Made by a program: the position numbers and the translations under genes. 64,000 nt of DNA from Lachnospiraceae bacterium UBA6987 (GTDB taxonomy: Bacteria > Bacillota > Clostridia > Lachnospirales > Lachnospiraceae). The notes beneath the pieces were generated by a model that was not told the origin of the DNA, did no database searches, and saw only the letters and a program-made list of their open reading frames with translations. The stretch lies in NCBI GenBank assembly GCA_002449955.1, contig DJYD01000020.1, positions 17,270 to 81,269 of the forward strand. The letters are read 5' to 3'. Shown here piece after piece: positions 49,098 to 58,543 of this stretch (positions are counted from its first letter, which is position 1; every line of letters starts with the position of its first letter).

Positions 49098-51914
49098 ATG
49101 GTAAAAGAAGTTAATCCGATGATCCACGTCAATGAGCGGGATTATCCTGTAGAAGGGCATCACTGTGACGACCCGGAGAAGGCAAAATTAGTCAAAAAGC
49201 TCGCACTCATGATCACCGACAACATCCCCAGGAAGCTTCCCGGCGGCATGAAGGAAAACCATATGGATTTCTGGATCCTGGACCGCCTGCTGACCAAGGA
49301 TGAAGTGAAGTTCATGCTGAGCTTTGGGAAGCGCCGCTTCGGTCTGACCACGAAGGAACTGGCCGAACGCAACAATATGAGCGTTGATGAAGCCCAGAAG
49401 ATCATTGATCATCTGATCTGGATCGGTATTCTGGAGCAGAACCGCGACAATGCGGACCAGCACATCCAGTACTGGATCCCGAAGTGGGTCGTCGGCTCGG
49501 GCGAATACATGGTGGAGCACAAGACGCTGTGCGAGACCAATCCCGAAGTCGCCACCATGTTCAACCTTGCGCCGCAGGAGCCGCTTGAGCTCGCGGCGAA
49601 GCTCGTGCCTCCGGGAGGCGCCGGCATCGGCATGCACGTCATTCCCGTGGAAAAGGCGATCGACGCCGCCTCCACGAGCGTGAGCGTGGAACATCTCTCC
49701 CATTGGCTCCAGAAGTATGACAAGTTCTGCACCATGGTCTGTGCCTGTCGCAAAGCCCAGCGGGTGCGCGGCGAGGGCGTCGGTGATATCGAAGGCCATA
49801 TGTGCATCGGTCTCGGCGACATTGCCGAATTCCTGGTCGAGACCGGCAAGGATGCGAAATATGTGACCCGCGAGGAAGTTATCGAGATCCTGGAGCGTGC
49901 GGAACGCAAGGGCTACGTCCATCAGATCACGAACCTTGACGGCCCGAACCGCATCGTGGGCATCTGCAACTGCTCTCCCGGCAGCTGCTACGGCCTGCGC
50001 ACGAGCCAGCTTTTCAATACACCGAACATGTCCCGCAGCGCCTACCGCGCCCATGTGGACACCGAAAAGTGTGTGGCCTGCGGCAAATGCGTGGAAGTCT
50101 GCCCGGCCGGCGCCGCCAGACTCGGCCAGAAGCTCTGCCGCGCGGACGGAAGCCGTGTCACCTATCCCTACCATGACCTTCCCGACGATCACGTCTGGGG
50201 CGAAAAGCGCTGGAACCGTAATTACCGCGATACGAATAAGCTGAACTGCTACGACACCGGCACCTCCCCGTGCAAGACGGCCTGCCCGGCTCACATTGCT
50301 GTCCAGGGCTACGTCAAGATGGCCTCCGAAGGCCGCTATGCCGACGCCGTTAAGCTCATCCGTCAGGACAATCCCTTCCCGGCCGTCTGCGGCGCCGTCT
50401 GCAACCGCCGCTGTGAGGACCGCTGCACAAGAGGCACCATCGACAAGCCCGTGGCCATCGACGAGATCAAGAAATTCCTGGCTCAGTGGGAGCTCGAAAA
50501 TCCGCAGGATTATCTCGTGCCCTCCGAAAACGGCGAAGGAAAACAGTGGGATGATTACAAGATCGCCGTCATCGGCGCCGGTCCCGCAGGTCTTTCCGCT
50601 GCGTACTATCTGCGCACCGAAGGCTATCCGGTCACCGTATTTGAAAAGGAATCCCGTCCGGGCGGCATGCTCTTAAACGGTATCCCGAACTTCCGTCTGG
50701 AAAAGACCGTGCTCGAAAAAGAGATCGAGATCATTGAAAAGATGGGCGCCGAGATCCGCTGCGGTGTCGAAGTCGGCAAGGATATTTCCCTTGACGAGCT
50801 CAGAAAGCAGGGCTACAAGGCCTTCTACATCGCCATCGGCCTGCAGGGCGGCAGACTTGCCGGCGTGCCCGGCGAAGATGCCGACGGCGTCGAGAGCGGC
50901 GTTGCCTTCCTGAAACGTGTCAACCAGGCCGGCACCGGTCATTTCGACGGCGACGTGGTCGTTGTCGGCGGCGGCAATGTGGCTGCCGACGTCGCGAGAG
51001 CCGCGCTCCGCTGCACGAAGGGCAAGGTCACCATGCTCTGCCTTGAGCAGCGTCACGAGATGCCCGCCGCGAAGGATGAAGTCGCTGAATGCGAGGCCGA
51101 AGGCATCGAGATCATGAACGGCTGGGGCCCGAAGGAAGTTCTGACCGAAAACGGCAAGGTCAGCGGCATCGTCTTCAAGCGCTGCACGAGCGTCTTCGAT
51201 GAAAACCACCGCTTCTCTCCCAAATACGATGAAAACGACACCGTCACGATCTCCTGCGGCAACGTCCTCATGGCGATCGGCCAGTCCGCCGAATGGGGCG
51301 GTCTGCTCGACGGCGCCAAGGTTGAGAGACGTCCGAACGGTTCCGTGATCGCGGACCCCGTCACGCTTCAGACGGCCGAGCCTGATATCTTCCTCGGCGG
51401 CGATATCTATCACGGCGCACGCTTTGCCATCGACGCGATCGCGGAAGGCAAGCAGGCGATGGTTTCCATCAACCGCTTCGTACATCCCGGCCAGTCTATG
51501 ACCATCGGCCGCGATCTGCGGGAATTCATTGAATTTAACCGTGATGACATCACCCGCCCGGACGGCTTTGACAACGCGGAACGCCAACGTCCCGGCTTTA
51601 AGCCCGGCACCGCCCGCGAGACCTTTAGCGACCTTCGTCTCCCGCTCACCGAAGAGCAGGTGAAGATCGAAGCGAAGCGCTGCCTTGGCTGCGGCGCCAC
51701 CACCGTGGACATCAACCAGTGCATCGGCTGCGGTCTCTGCACCACCCGCTGCCAGTTTGACGCCATCCACCTGACCCGCGACCTCCCGGCTGCCAGCGAC
51801 ATGCATACCGCGGAAGAAATGATGAAGCTCGTCGGTCCTTACGCCTTGAAGCGCATGGGCAAGATCATCAAGCGCGCAGTCACCGGCAAGTCCGATTATC
51901 CGACCCATTCGTAA
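49098..51914 (+). CDS. Multidomain iron-sulfur flavoprotein: wHTH-like, ferredoxin and GltD-type oxidoreductase
   Basis: The 938-residue protein has a winged-helix-like N-terminus (about 65-135, FGLTTKELAERNNMSVDEAQKIIDHL) and a cysteine cluster (CTMVCAC, ICNCSPGSC). A 4Fe-4S motif (CVACGKCVEVCPAG, about 330) and a GltD-type iron-sulfur domain (CKTACPAHIAVQGY, CGAVCNRRCEDRC) follow. FAD (IAVIGAGPAGLSAAYYL) and NAD(P) (VVVVGGGNVAADVARAAL) motifs and a C-terminal ferredoxin segment (CLGCG, CIGCGLCTTRCQFDAIHL) complete it. Proteins of this kind bifurcate or pass electrons between NAD(P)H and ferredoxin, as in glutamate synthase small subunit or NfnB. The acceptor is unknown. The HTH-like start may only be structural. 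Confidence 0.85.
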   Translation: MVKEVNPMIHVNERDYPVEGHHCDDPEKAKLVKKLALMITDNIPRKLPGGMKENHMDFWILDRLLTKDEVKFMLSFGKRRFGLTTKELAERNNMSVDEAQKIIDHLIWIGILEQNRDNADQHIQYWIPKWVVGSGEYMVEHKTLCETNPEVATMFNLAPQEPLELAAKLVPPGGAGIGMHVIPVEKAIDAASTSVSVEHLSHWLQKYDKFCTMVCACRKAQRVRGEGVGDIEGHMCIGLGDIAEFLVETGKDAKYVTREEVIEILERAERKGYVHQITNLDGPNRIVGICNCSPGSCYGLRTSQLFNTPNMSRSAYRAHVDTEKCVACGKCVEVCPAGAARLGQKLCRADGSRVTYPYHDLPDDHVWGEKRWNRNYRDTNKLNCYDTGTSPCKTACPAHIAVQGYVKMASEGRYADAVKLIRQDNPFPAVCGAVCNRRCEDRCTRGTIDKPVAIDEIKKFLAQWELENPQDYLVPSENGEGKQWDDYKIAVIGAGPAGLSAAYYLRTEGYPVTVFEKESRPGGMLLNGIPNFRLEKTVLEKEIEIIEKMGAEIRCGVEVGKDISLDELRKQGYKAFYIAIGLQGGRLAGVPGEDADGVESGVAFLKRVNQAGTGHFDGDVVVVGGGNVAADVARAALRCTKGKVTMLCLEQRHEMPAAKDEVAECEAEGIEIMNGWGPKEVLTENGKVSGIVFKRCTSVFDENHRFSPKYDENDTVTISCGNVLMAIGQSAEWGGLLDGAKVERRPNGSVIADPVTLQTAEPDIFLGGDIYHGARFAIDAIAEGKQAMVSINRFVHPGQSMTIGRDLREFIEFNRDDITRPDGFDNAERQRPGFKPGTARETFSDLRLPLTEEQVKIEAKRCLGCGATTVDINQCIGCGLCTTRCQFDAIHLTRDLPAASDMHTAEEMMKLVGPYALKRMGKIIKRAVTGKSDYPTHS

Positions 51915-51937
51915 CGGATTTCAGAAAGGATCTCCTG

Positions 51938-53581
51938 ATGAAAAAAATCCTTTTCGGCGTTTCCGCCGCAACCATGGCGCTCCTTTACGGTTTGCTTGTC
52001 CTTATCCTGCTGATCGTGTTTGAACTGACCGGCGTTCCGCTCGTCACCTCGCTGATCGTTTCCGCAGTGATCTTGTTGATCCAGTTCCTGATCTCTCCTT
52101 TCTTGACGGATCTGACCCAGCGCTGGTTCTACAAGACCCGCTTTGGCGCTGAGGTCCCGGTTTATCTTCAGGAATTCATTGAAGAGGTCTGCCGCGATCA
52201 GCACATGAAGTACCCGAAGATAGGCTTTATCGACGACGGTGCCCCGAACGCCTTCACATACGGGCACACGAAAAACAATGCCCGTATCGTGCTCACCCGC
52301 GGCATCTTTGAGCTGCTTACCGAAGACGAAGTGAAGGCTGTCGTCGCACACGAGCTTGGTCATGCCGTCCATTACGACATGCTGTTAATGACGGTGGCCG
52401 AACTGGTTCCGACCGTGCTTTATGGCATAGCCAGAGGACTCCTGGAAGGCGCCAAGAGTTCTACCGGCGGTGACAGCGACGACAACAAAGGGGCTGCTGC
52501 GCAGGTCGCCATAGCCGCGATCGCGTATATTCTCTACATCATTGCGCAATACATCGTGTTGTGGTTCTCGAGAACAAGAGAATACTTTGCGGATGCGTTT
52601 GCCGTGGATGCGACCGGAGATCCGGAATCTCTTTCCCGCGCTCTCATCCAGATCGGCTTCGGCCTCAGCACACATGCCGATATTAAAAGCAAGAAGACGG
52701 GCCAAAACGGCATGAGTGCCTCTTCCGTAAATGCTATGGGCATCTTTGATACAAAGGCATCCAAGTCTCTAGTGGTCAGCTGCTTTGTGAACGGCGAAAT
52801 CGACAAAGCCCACATTAAGAATGCGATGAAATGGGAGCTCTGGAACACCTGGGCCAAATGGTATGAGCTCAATTCCACGCATCCGCTGATCTCAAAGCGG
52901 CTTCAGGCGATCGACAAGCTGGCACCGCAGTACGGCAAAGCGCCTTTTGTGGAGTTCGATCTGGTCAAGCCTGAATCCTACTTTGACGATTTCCTGCGTG
53001 AGATCGGCATCAGTATTGCTCCAGCTATCGGTTTTCTGCTTGCAGCAGGGACCGCCGCTCTCTTCTATCTGAATAATACGATGGGACTGATTCCCGTCTC
53101 CGCAGGGCTCCTTGTTCTTTCCGCGGTGCTGTCTCTTCTTAAATACCGCTTCACGCATCCGAGCAAAGCTTACCATGAAGCCACGGTTGCAGGCCTGATC
53201 GCCGAACCCAAAGTCTCCGGCATCCGCAGCATCCCCTGTGAACTGAAAGGTACGATCATCGGACGCGGCGACCCCGGCTGCATTTTCAACGAAGATTATG
53301 TGCTCCAGGATGAAACAGGCATTATTTTCCTGGATTACAATCAGCCGCTCTTCATCCTGAACAAGATCTTTGCGGTCTTTAAGTCCAAGCAGAACATTGA
53401 CAGACAAGCCGTTGTCAAAGGCTGGTACCGCAGAAGTCCGGTCCCCTACGTGGAACTGTATACCATGGAAGTCGGCGGAAAGACCAAGAAGATCTTCACC
53501 TACGGCGTGGGCAAGGTAATTCGCTGGATCTGGCTGATTCTTACCCTCGCAGCTCTTGCTGCAGTAACTGTCCTGCTGTAA
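51938..53581 (+). CDS. M48 family membrane metalloprotease
   Basis: The 547-residue protein has two N-terminal helices (about 7-60) and an M48 peptidase domain with the zinc motif VVAHELGHAVHYD (HExxH). Further helices with an FADAFAVD glutamate-equivalent region follow, and two more helices near 355-395. A C-terminal domain of about 150 residues ends in a last helix. M48 enzymes (HtpX-like) degrade damaged membrane proteins. It follows the flavoprotein gene by 23 bp and is ended by a strong terminator. It is longer than HtpX (about 290) by the C-terminal half, whose role I do not recognise. Confidence 0.9.
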   Translation: MKKILFGVSAATMALLYGLLVLILLIVFELTGVPLVTSLIVSAVILLIQFLISPFLTDLTQRWFYKTRFGAEVPVYLQEFIEEVCRDQHMKYPKIGFIDDGAPNAFTYGHTKNNARIVLTRGIFELLTEDEVKAVVAHELGHAVHYDMLLMTVAELVPTVLYGIARGLLEGAKSSTGGDSDDNKGAAAQVAIAAIAYILYIIAQYIVLWFSRTREYFADAFAVDATGDPESLSRALIQIGFGLSTHADIKSKKTGQNGMSASSVNAMGIFDTKASKSLVVSCFVNGEIDKAHIKNAMKWELWNTWAKWYELNSTHPLISKRLQAIDKLAPQYGKAPFVEFDLVKPESYFDDFLREIGISIAPAIGFLLAAGTAALFYLNNTMGLIPVSAGLLVLSAVLSLLKYRFTHPSKAYHEATVAGLIAEPKVSGIRSIPCELKGTIIGRGDPGCIFNEDYVLQDETGIIFLDYNQPLFILNKIFAVFKSKQNIDRQAVVKGWYRRSPVPYVELYTMEVGGKTKKIFTYGVGKVIRWIWLILTLAALAAVTVLL

Positions 53582-53600
53582 TCAGTATAAGACACAAAGG

Positions 53601-53630
53601 AAAAGCACCGGCACGCAGCCGGTGCTTTTT
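53601..53630. terminator. Bidirectional terminator between M48 and serpin genes
   Basis: AAAAGCACCGGC (53601-53612) and GCCGGTGCTTTTT (53618-53630) with a 5-nt loop; T-run on the plus strand, A-run on the other side for the minus-strand serpin. Confidence 0.9.
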
Positions 53631-53648
53631 CTTGCCGTAATGTCCGTC

Positions 53649-54524
53649 TTATTCCACGATTTCTCCAGCAAACATCATCGCCGTCGTATCGTTGCACGTC
53701 GTGTAAATATAGAAGGAGACCGGCCGGTCAGCGTTGAAGACCTTCGGTTCATTCGGTACGGCCAGGCCCTTCTCATCCATCCCGATAAAAGTCACGGCAG
53801 CCGCCTCAACACCTTCCTCGTCCTGTTTGATCCTTGTCTTCTGAATGATGTCGCTGACGAAGACCGGATGATCGATCATTGCGGAAAAACCCGCTTTTCT
53901 TTCGTCGAAGGCAAGGCTGACGCCGCATTCCTTCAGAAAATCAATAAGTTCACCGTTCGAAAAGTCAGTCTCCAGATCGATCTTCGGAATCGTGACCTTT
54001 ACGTTGGCGTTTTCCGCTGTGAAGGAGCGGTATTCCGCCGCGTAATTCTTCTCAACGGATTCCTTATAGCCTTCCTTGAATTCCTCTTTGATCTGTTCCG
54101 CCTTCCAGACGGAATTGGCGACGCGGAGCGCGCGGAAGATCTCGGGTTCGGGAGTCCCGGCGGGGATCCAGCCCTGCTCTTTCTGATACCGGTATTCTTC
54201 TCTCTCCCGTTCCAGATCCGCGGCAAACGTCGCAACGAAGCCGTTGAAATCCAGACAGTGTTCGATCCATTCCTCCTCGGAGCTTACGCCGAGCGCCTGA
54301 AGAAGTTCTGCTTTTGTCTCTCCGTTTGCTCCGGCAAGAAGCAGGCCCAGCGCGTAGCGGAAAGACAGCGGCGAAACCATGTAATTGCCTTCCGCGTGTT
54401 CGGAAAGGTAGGCAAGGAAGCGCTCGTCAAAGCTGTCGGACAGCATCGTATAACTTACCGACTCCATTTTTCGAAGGTTCATCTTCTCCGCCCACTGTTC
54501 CGTCAAAGAAGCTGCGGGTTCCAT
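53649..54524 (-). CDS. Serpin-related protein with internal deletion and no signal peptide
   Basis: The 291-residue protein is colinear with the full serpin at 59287-60657 but lacks its lipoprotein signal and about 119 residues of the middle. The sequence jumps from SFTAENA to NVKVTIPKIDLETDF, in frame. The lost part holds strands of the main beta sheet and the breach region (NALYFKDSW), so normal inhibition is unlikely. The hinge DEEGVEAAAVT is kept and the reactive loop differs (FIGMDEKGLAVP). A strong ribosome site (GAAGGAGGAAGGT) precedes the ATG. A 119-bp block (54382-54500) is identical to the other serpin gene. It may be a decaying duplicate or a cytoplasmic protein with a new role. 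Confidence 0.8.
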   Translation of the reverse strand: MEPAASLTEQWAEKMNLRKMESVSYTMLSDSFDERFLAYLSEHAEGNYMVSPLSFRYALGLLLAGANGETKAELLQALGVSSEEEWIEHCLDFNGFVATFAADLEREREEYRYQKEQGWIPAGTPEPEIFRALRVANSVWKAEQIKEEFKEGYKESVEKNYAAEYRSFTAENANVKVTIPKIDLETDFSNGELIDFLKECGVSLAFDERKAGFSAMIDHPVFVSDIIQKTRIKQDEEGVEAAAVTFIGMDEKGLAVPNEPKVFNADRPVSFYIYTTCNDTTAMMFAGEIVE

Positions 54525-54571
54525 ACCTTCCTCCTTCCCCGTTGTCAGACTTGTTGCGGGGCACCTTGCGT

Positions 54572-55453
54572 TCAGCTTTTCATCCAGGCGTCAAAATAGA
54601 TCCGGGCGGTTTCATCCATGTCGAGATCGGAGCCGCTGTTTTCGATCATATAGCCGATCATCTGGAGCGGGATCGTGGGATTCTTCAGTTTAAGTTCTTT
54701 CTTCTGCTCACAGGCCATTTCGGCGATCACCTTCCGGAGATCTGCTCCGCCGTAGGTCTTCCGGTAAAGCTCCGCATCCAGCTTCCGGCGCCGCAGGCAG
54801 CAACTGTTGTGCCCCCATCTGAGGAGCAGGGCAATGCCGAAGGCCGAAGGCAGGATCACCAGCATTGATACCCAGAGCGGCACACGGGTCGCGAAGCCGT
54901 AGAAATCATTCCAGCCGCCGCGTTCCTCCCCGATGATGACCACCATGACGATATAGACCGCCGTATACAGCAGCACGGGGACCATCGCCAGCACCGTCTC
55001 CCGCAAACGGACCAGATGGCTGTTGATGAAGCAGCAAAACGTGACGATGGACAGCACCGGGCAGACGCCGTGCAGGAAGAAACGCGAGCCACTGAAGATC
55101 AGATAAAAGCCCTTGACCGGCGCCAGAATGCAGAGCGAGACCAGGAAAGTCAAGGCGACCGCCGAGACGGTGACGTGCATCATGACCACCACCCAGTCCG
55201 GCAGATGATAATTGCCCGTACGGAGTCCGTCGACCGTATACGGAAGGCAGAGCATCATAGACAGTCCTGCGAGAATATTGGAATTGACCGTGAACATGCA
55301 GAAAGTGCGGATCCCCATGTGGTCAAAGTTTTCGTCATACAGCGTTGTCAGGTTCATGGTCACGCCGATGAAAACGCAGACAGCTACGATGGCTGCTCCG
55401 ACAAACGCGCACAGGCACTGTATGCGGTTATTTCGTATGGCAGGGTCTTTCAT
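54572..55453 (-). CDS. Polytopic membrane protein, Pr6Pr-like
   Basis: The 293-residue protein has six to seven hydrophobic helices with an aromatic and His-rich pattern (MFTVNSNILAGLSMMLCLPY, PDWVVVMMHVTVSAVALTFLV, FLHGVCPVLSIVTFCCFI, VPVLLYTAVYIVMVV). This resembles Pr6Pr-type membrane proteins of unknown role. The last 80 residues are soluble and basic. The start at 55453 follows GCGGAGGTAAGCGTA; a longer frame to 55495 is possible. The family assignment is tentative. Confidence 0.7.
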   Translation of the reverse strand: MKDPAIRNNRIQCLCAFVGAAIVAVCVFIGVTMNLTTLYDENFDHMGIRTFCMFTVNSNILAGLSMMLCLPYTVDGLRTGNYHLPDWVVVMMHVTVSAVALTFLVSLCILAPVKGFYLIFSGSRFFLHGVCPVLSIVTFCCFINSHLVRLRETVLAMVPVLLYTAVYIVMVVIIGEERGGWNDFYGFATRVPLWVSMLVILPSAFGIALLLRWGHNSCCLRRRKLDAELYRKTYGGADLRKVIAEMACEQKKELKLKNPTIPLQMIGYMIENSGSDLDMDETARIYFDAWMKS

Positions 55454-55568
55454 TACGCTTACCTCCGCTGCAGTCAGGGCTTTCTGCCGGCCCATCTTTC
55501 ATTTTTACGCATCCGGCCTGCGGTGAGCAGGTGCTTTCCCGTGCCTGCTTTAACCCGCGCAAACCGGA

Positions 55569-55778
55569 TCATTCGGTTTTTTCAATGATCATTTCTGCCG
55601 AGCCTTCTTCCAGAGAATTATATTCATCATAGTGAATATGATCTCCCGGCATCCCCTCGGCAAGGGCCATAAGCTGTCCCGCCAGAGAAAGAAGGCCTTC
55701 TTTGTTTGCGGAAAGAGTCACCTCTTTTTTGTCGGCTTTTACCCTGATGACGGAGCCGTCTATCCATTCTGTTTTCAT
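55569..55778 (-). CDS. Small Imm32-like protein
   Basis: A 69-residue protein with SANKEGLLSLAGQLMALAEG and HIHYDEYNSLEEGSAEMIIEK, the pattern I associate with the immunity protein Imm32 family. No toxin gene is near it. Such orphan genes are common in Firmicutes, so a role in toxin immunity is only a family-based guess. Confidence 0.65.
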   Translation of the reverse strand: MKTEWIDGSVIRVKADKKEVTLSANKEGLLSLAGQLMALAEGMPGDHIHYDEYNSLEEGSAEMIIEKTE

Positions 55779-55844
55779 CTTTCAGTCTTCCCCCATTCCG
55801 GTCGGTGTGCAAAATAAACTGTTTTCCCGCTGTTCTTCGCTTGC

Positions 55845-56306
55845 TCACCTGATCTCGATCCAGATGCCGGTATCGTGGATGGATGCGTCTTCAACGCTGC
55901 GGTAAAAACGCTGCGCCTCAGGGTTTTCCGCCATCAGGGCGATCAGGATCCCCGCGCCGCGCTTTTTGCACGCTTCTCTCAGGCAGTTCAGCAGCGCCTG
56001 CGCGGTTTTGCCGTGCCTTTCGCTTTTCAGCACGCAGATCCAGTCGAGGTAAACGGCAAAGCAGGACGCGTCGCTCCGGCTGGTGACGAGAGACGCATCG
56101 ATCCTGCCGATGACCTTTTCGTCCTTAACGGCAAGAAATGACAGCGCGGTATTGAATCGCGGGTCGTCAAAGCTTTTCTTCAGCTGCTGTGCGTAGGCTT
56201 CATCCGGCTCCCAGTAGTACGTATGCGGCTCCTGCCTTCTCAGCTCCCGCTCGAATTCAATAACGCGTTCAATATCCTCTTTCTGAAACTCTTTGATCTT
56301 AATCAT
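55845..56306 (-). CDS. GNAT family N-acetyltransferase
   Basis: The 153-residue protein has the GNAT fold: IKIKEFQKEDIERVIEFE at the start, FLAVKDEKVIGRIDASLV, YLDWICVLKSERHGKTAQALLNCLREAC with the acetyl-CoA loop and helix, and ENPEAQRFYRSVEDA. It acetylates an amine with acetyl-CoA; substrate unknown. The start at 56306 has GCGGAG upstream. Confidence 0.88.
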   Translation of the reverse strand: MIKIKEFQKEDIERVIEFERELRRQEPHTYYWEPDEAYAQQLKKSFDDPRFNTALSFLAVKDEKVIGRIDASLVTSRSDASCFAVYLDWICVLKSERHGKTAQALLNCLREACKKRGAGILIALMAENPEAQRFYRSVEDASIHDTGIWIEIR

Positions 56307-56340
56307 ATCAACTCCGCAAACAAAGTCATCCACACACGGA

Positions 56341-56472
56341 TCAAAGTCCGGCGGCTTCGATCTGCTCCCGTATCCATTTCACGCTTTCCCTGACAAAAGC
56401 GATTTTATCAATATTTATCAGATGCGGCAAAAGCTCGTCCGCGATCCTCAGATGCACCATCCATGACGCCAT
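56341..56472 (-). pseudogene. 43-codon remnant of a zinc-dependent phospholipase C-like gene
   Basis: A short frame starting MASWMVHLRIADELLPHLIN, which resembles the start of zinc-dependent phospholipase C family proteins. It then runs into KIAFVRESVKWIREQ and stops after 43 codons. A strong ribosome site (CAGGAGGCAGGC) precedes the ATG. The rest of the gene is missing, so this is a truncated copy or a relic of a deletion. Confidence 0.5.
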
Positions 56473-56490
56473 GCCTGCCTCCTGTATTGG

Positions 56491-56985
56491 TTAACGGCTG
56501 TGCGTTCTCTCGTCCGTTACGATGTGCTCGATGCCGCGGTGTGCCGTCTGCAGATACTGCTTCATAAACGTGGGGAAGGCCCTGACCTGATCAAGTTTTT
56601 CGATGGGGATCCAGTGCATGGTCTCCCGGACGCCCAGCGTATAGCTGTCACTGTGCAGCTCCCTTGTTCCCCGCGGCTTCATCATAAAGTACAGGGCGAT
56701 CTCATGGCATTCCAGACCGCGCAGCGCACCTTTGTTTTCGTTGAAGAAATTCTCGTGGATAACGGCCAGGCGGTCGATCTCGTACGGAACGCCTGTTTCC
56801 TCCAGCACCTCCCGCTTCACGGCGTCTTCCGCCGTTTCTCCCATGTGGACTGCGCCGCCGATCGAGTAGAGATAGTCCTCCCTCTCATTTCCGGCAAACA
56901 AAACGCAGCCGTCTTCGACAATGATCGCGGCGGCCCGGTATCTGAACCACTGCCTGTCCTTTGTAAATCCGCAATTGTATTCCAT
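56491..56985 (-). CDS. NUDIX hydrolase
   Basis: The 164-residue protein has a complete Nudix box GGAVHMGETAEDAVKREVLEETGV (about 45-68) of the form GX5EX7REUXEEXGU. It hydrolyses nucleoside diphosphate derivatives; substrate unknown. The start at 56985 follows GGGGGAGATC; the longer frame to 57033 lacks a site. Confidence 0.92.
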   Translation of the reverse strand: MEYNCGFTKDRQWFRYRAAAIIVEDGCVLFAGNEREDYLYSIGGAVHMGETAEDAVKREVLEETGVPYEIDRLAVIHENFFNENKGALRGLECHEIALYFMMKPRGTRELHSDSYTLGVRETMHWIPIEKLDQVRAFPTFMKQYLQTAHRGIEHIVTDERTHSR

Positions 56986-57036
56986 GATCTCCCCCGTGGT
57001 TTTCCGTTTTTTCAGTTTCAGTATCGCGGGCATTGT

Positions 57037-57918
57037 TTACTTCAGCGGCGGCAGTTCGTGAATGTCGTAGTTATCGTAATAGATCTCAAATGCGGTCTTC
57101 ACGTCTCCTGACAGTTCGATCAGCGCGCCGGCCTGGAACATCGCGGAAAGCGTTCCCGAAGGGGCTTTCCATGCGGCGTTCGAGATCACTTCCAGCTTCT
57201 CGCCGCCCGCGGCGCTGGCTCTGAGGATAGCTTCTGCCTTGAAGAGCAGTTCTCCCGTTGCAATGTGATAGTCGCTCGACACGATGGCTAGCTTCGTCAC
57301 GGACGGATACAGTGAAGTCAGGATGTCATAGGTAAACAGGGCGTTCTGCGCTGTCGTGATTGAGTTGTCTTCCACGATCACACGCTTTTCTTCCACGCCG
57401 TGAGCGAGCAGCCATTTGGCCATCTCGCCGGCTTCGGATGCCGTTTCGTTTTCCGATGCCGTTCCGCCGCCCGTGCAGACGATGTAGGCATTCGGGTACT
57501 TTTCGGCGCTTGCGAGCGCGGTCTCAAGCCGGTGGATCAGTTCGTCCTTCATCGAACCGTCAGGGTTCAGCTGGAAGCCGAGAACAACGATGCACAGTTC
57601 ATCGGTATCCGGCAGGCCGTCCGGCAGAACGTCGTAGTGCAGCGGCTTCCCGAGGTCGGCGGAAGTCCAGATCTTCATAATCATGTTCCAGCGCGTCCCC
57701 AGGCCCGGATCGGCGGCCTCCAGTTCCTTCAGCAGCGAAGCCGTTTTCTGTTCGGCATCCGCTCCGTAGGCGCCGTAATCGACCACTATCTCTTCAATGA
57801 TCTTCCGGATATTCTCAGGGTCCGACGAGCCTTCCTTTTTTCCGCAGCCTGTGAACACAGTGCTGAACACCAGACAAACAGCAAAACAAAGGATCGCTGT
57901 TCTTTTTTTCTGTATCAT
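57037..57918 (-). CDS. YdcF/DUF218 domain lipoprotein
   Basis: The 293-residue protein has a lipoprotein signal (MIQKKRTAILCFAVCLVFS, then a lipobox FTGCGK with the cysteine at about 25) and a DUF218 domain from about 105: CIVVLGFQLNPDGSMKDELIHRLETAL, AYIVCTGGG, ENETASEAGEMAKWLLAHGV, IIVEDNSITTAQNA-like and VSSDYHIATGELLF. DUF218 proteins such as SanA/YdcF act at the envelope, some in vancomycin barrier functions. Activity is unknown. It would be anchored outside the membrane. Confidence 0.9.
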   Translation of the reverse strand: MIQKKRTAILCFAVCLVFSTVFTGCGKKEGSSDPENIRKIIEEIVVDYGAYGADAEQKTASLLKELEAADPGLGTRWNMIMKIWTSADLGKPLHYDVLPDGLPDTDELCIVVLGFQLNPDGSMKDELIHRLETALASAEKYPNAYIVCTGGGTASENETASEAGEMAKWLLAHGVEEKRVIVEDNSITTAQNALFTYDILTSLYPSVTKLAIVSSDYHIATGELLFKAEAILRASAAGGEKLEVISNAAWKAPSGTLSAMFQAGALIELSGDVKTAFEIYYDNYDIHELPPLK

Positions 57919-57974
57919 TTTAAACCTCCGCAGCTGTTCTTACAGGCCTGCCGGCCTTTCGGCCGAGGCAGCCC

Positions 57975-58496
57975 TCATTCACGCAGCATCTCCAGCGCTT
58001 CATCGATCGTAACGCTGTCGGCGATCTCTTCCCAGACGTCCTCGTTGTAGTAGCGGACGGTGGTCTCGCCGCTCATGTAATCGTTATCAAACGTGGAGTT
58101 AGTCCCTTCGGGAATGATCACGTCAAAGCCTCTCTCGAAGGCGGACTTCACCGTGGCATCGATGCAGTAATTCGTCTGCAGGCCGATGATCATCAGGCGT
58201 TTGTCCTCCTGCTGCCTGAGGTACGCTTTGAGTTCTTTGCTGCCGAAGCAGCTGTTGATGGTCTTGACACAGACTTTTTCACCCGGCTCCGGATGCAGCG
58301 CATCGATGATCTCAAAGGCCTCGTCTCCTGCGGACATCCCGCTGCCGGGGCCGGCGTCGTGCTGCACGAAAACGACTTCCGCGCCGTTCCTTCTCGCCGC
58401 ATCGACGAGCCGCACCGTTCTGCTTAAAAAGTTTTCGTAATCATACAGATCCTCATCCACAAGGCCCTTCTGCATGTCAATTACCAATAAAATCAT
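57975..58496 (-). CDS. Isochorismatase family cysteine hydrolase
   Basis: The 173-residue protein has the isochorismatase-like layout: MILLVIDMQKGLVD with the catalytic Asp, VFVQHDAG, the Lys in VKTINSCFG, and the nucleophile region IIGLQTNYCIDATVKSAFERGF with the active cysteine. Such enzymes are nicotinamidases or other amidases. The start at 58496 follows GGAGGACATGTT. Confidence 0.9.
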   Translation of the reverse strand: MILLVIDMQKGLVDEDLYDYENFLSRTVRLVDAARRNGAEVVFVQHDAGPGSGMSAGDEAFEIIDALHPEPGEKVCVKTINSCFGSKELKAYLRQQEDKRLMIIGLQTNYCIDATVKSAFERGFDVIIPEGTNSTFDNDYMSGETTVRYYNEDVWEEIADSVTIDEALEMLRE

Positions 58497-58543
58497 AACA
58501 TGTCCTCCGGGGATCTCCTGTTCTTCATCGTCATCCGGCCGGA

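Noticed and set aside
50673..51908. 411-codon minus-strand open frame
   Set aside because: Shadow of the iron-sulfur flavoprotein, whose motifs are unambiguous.
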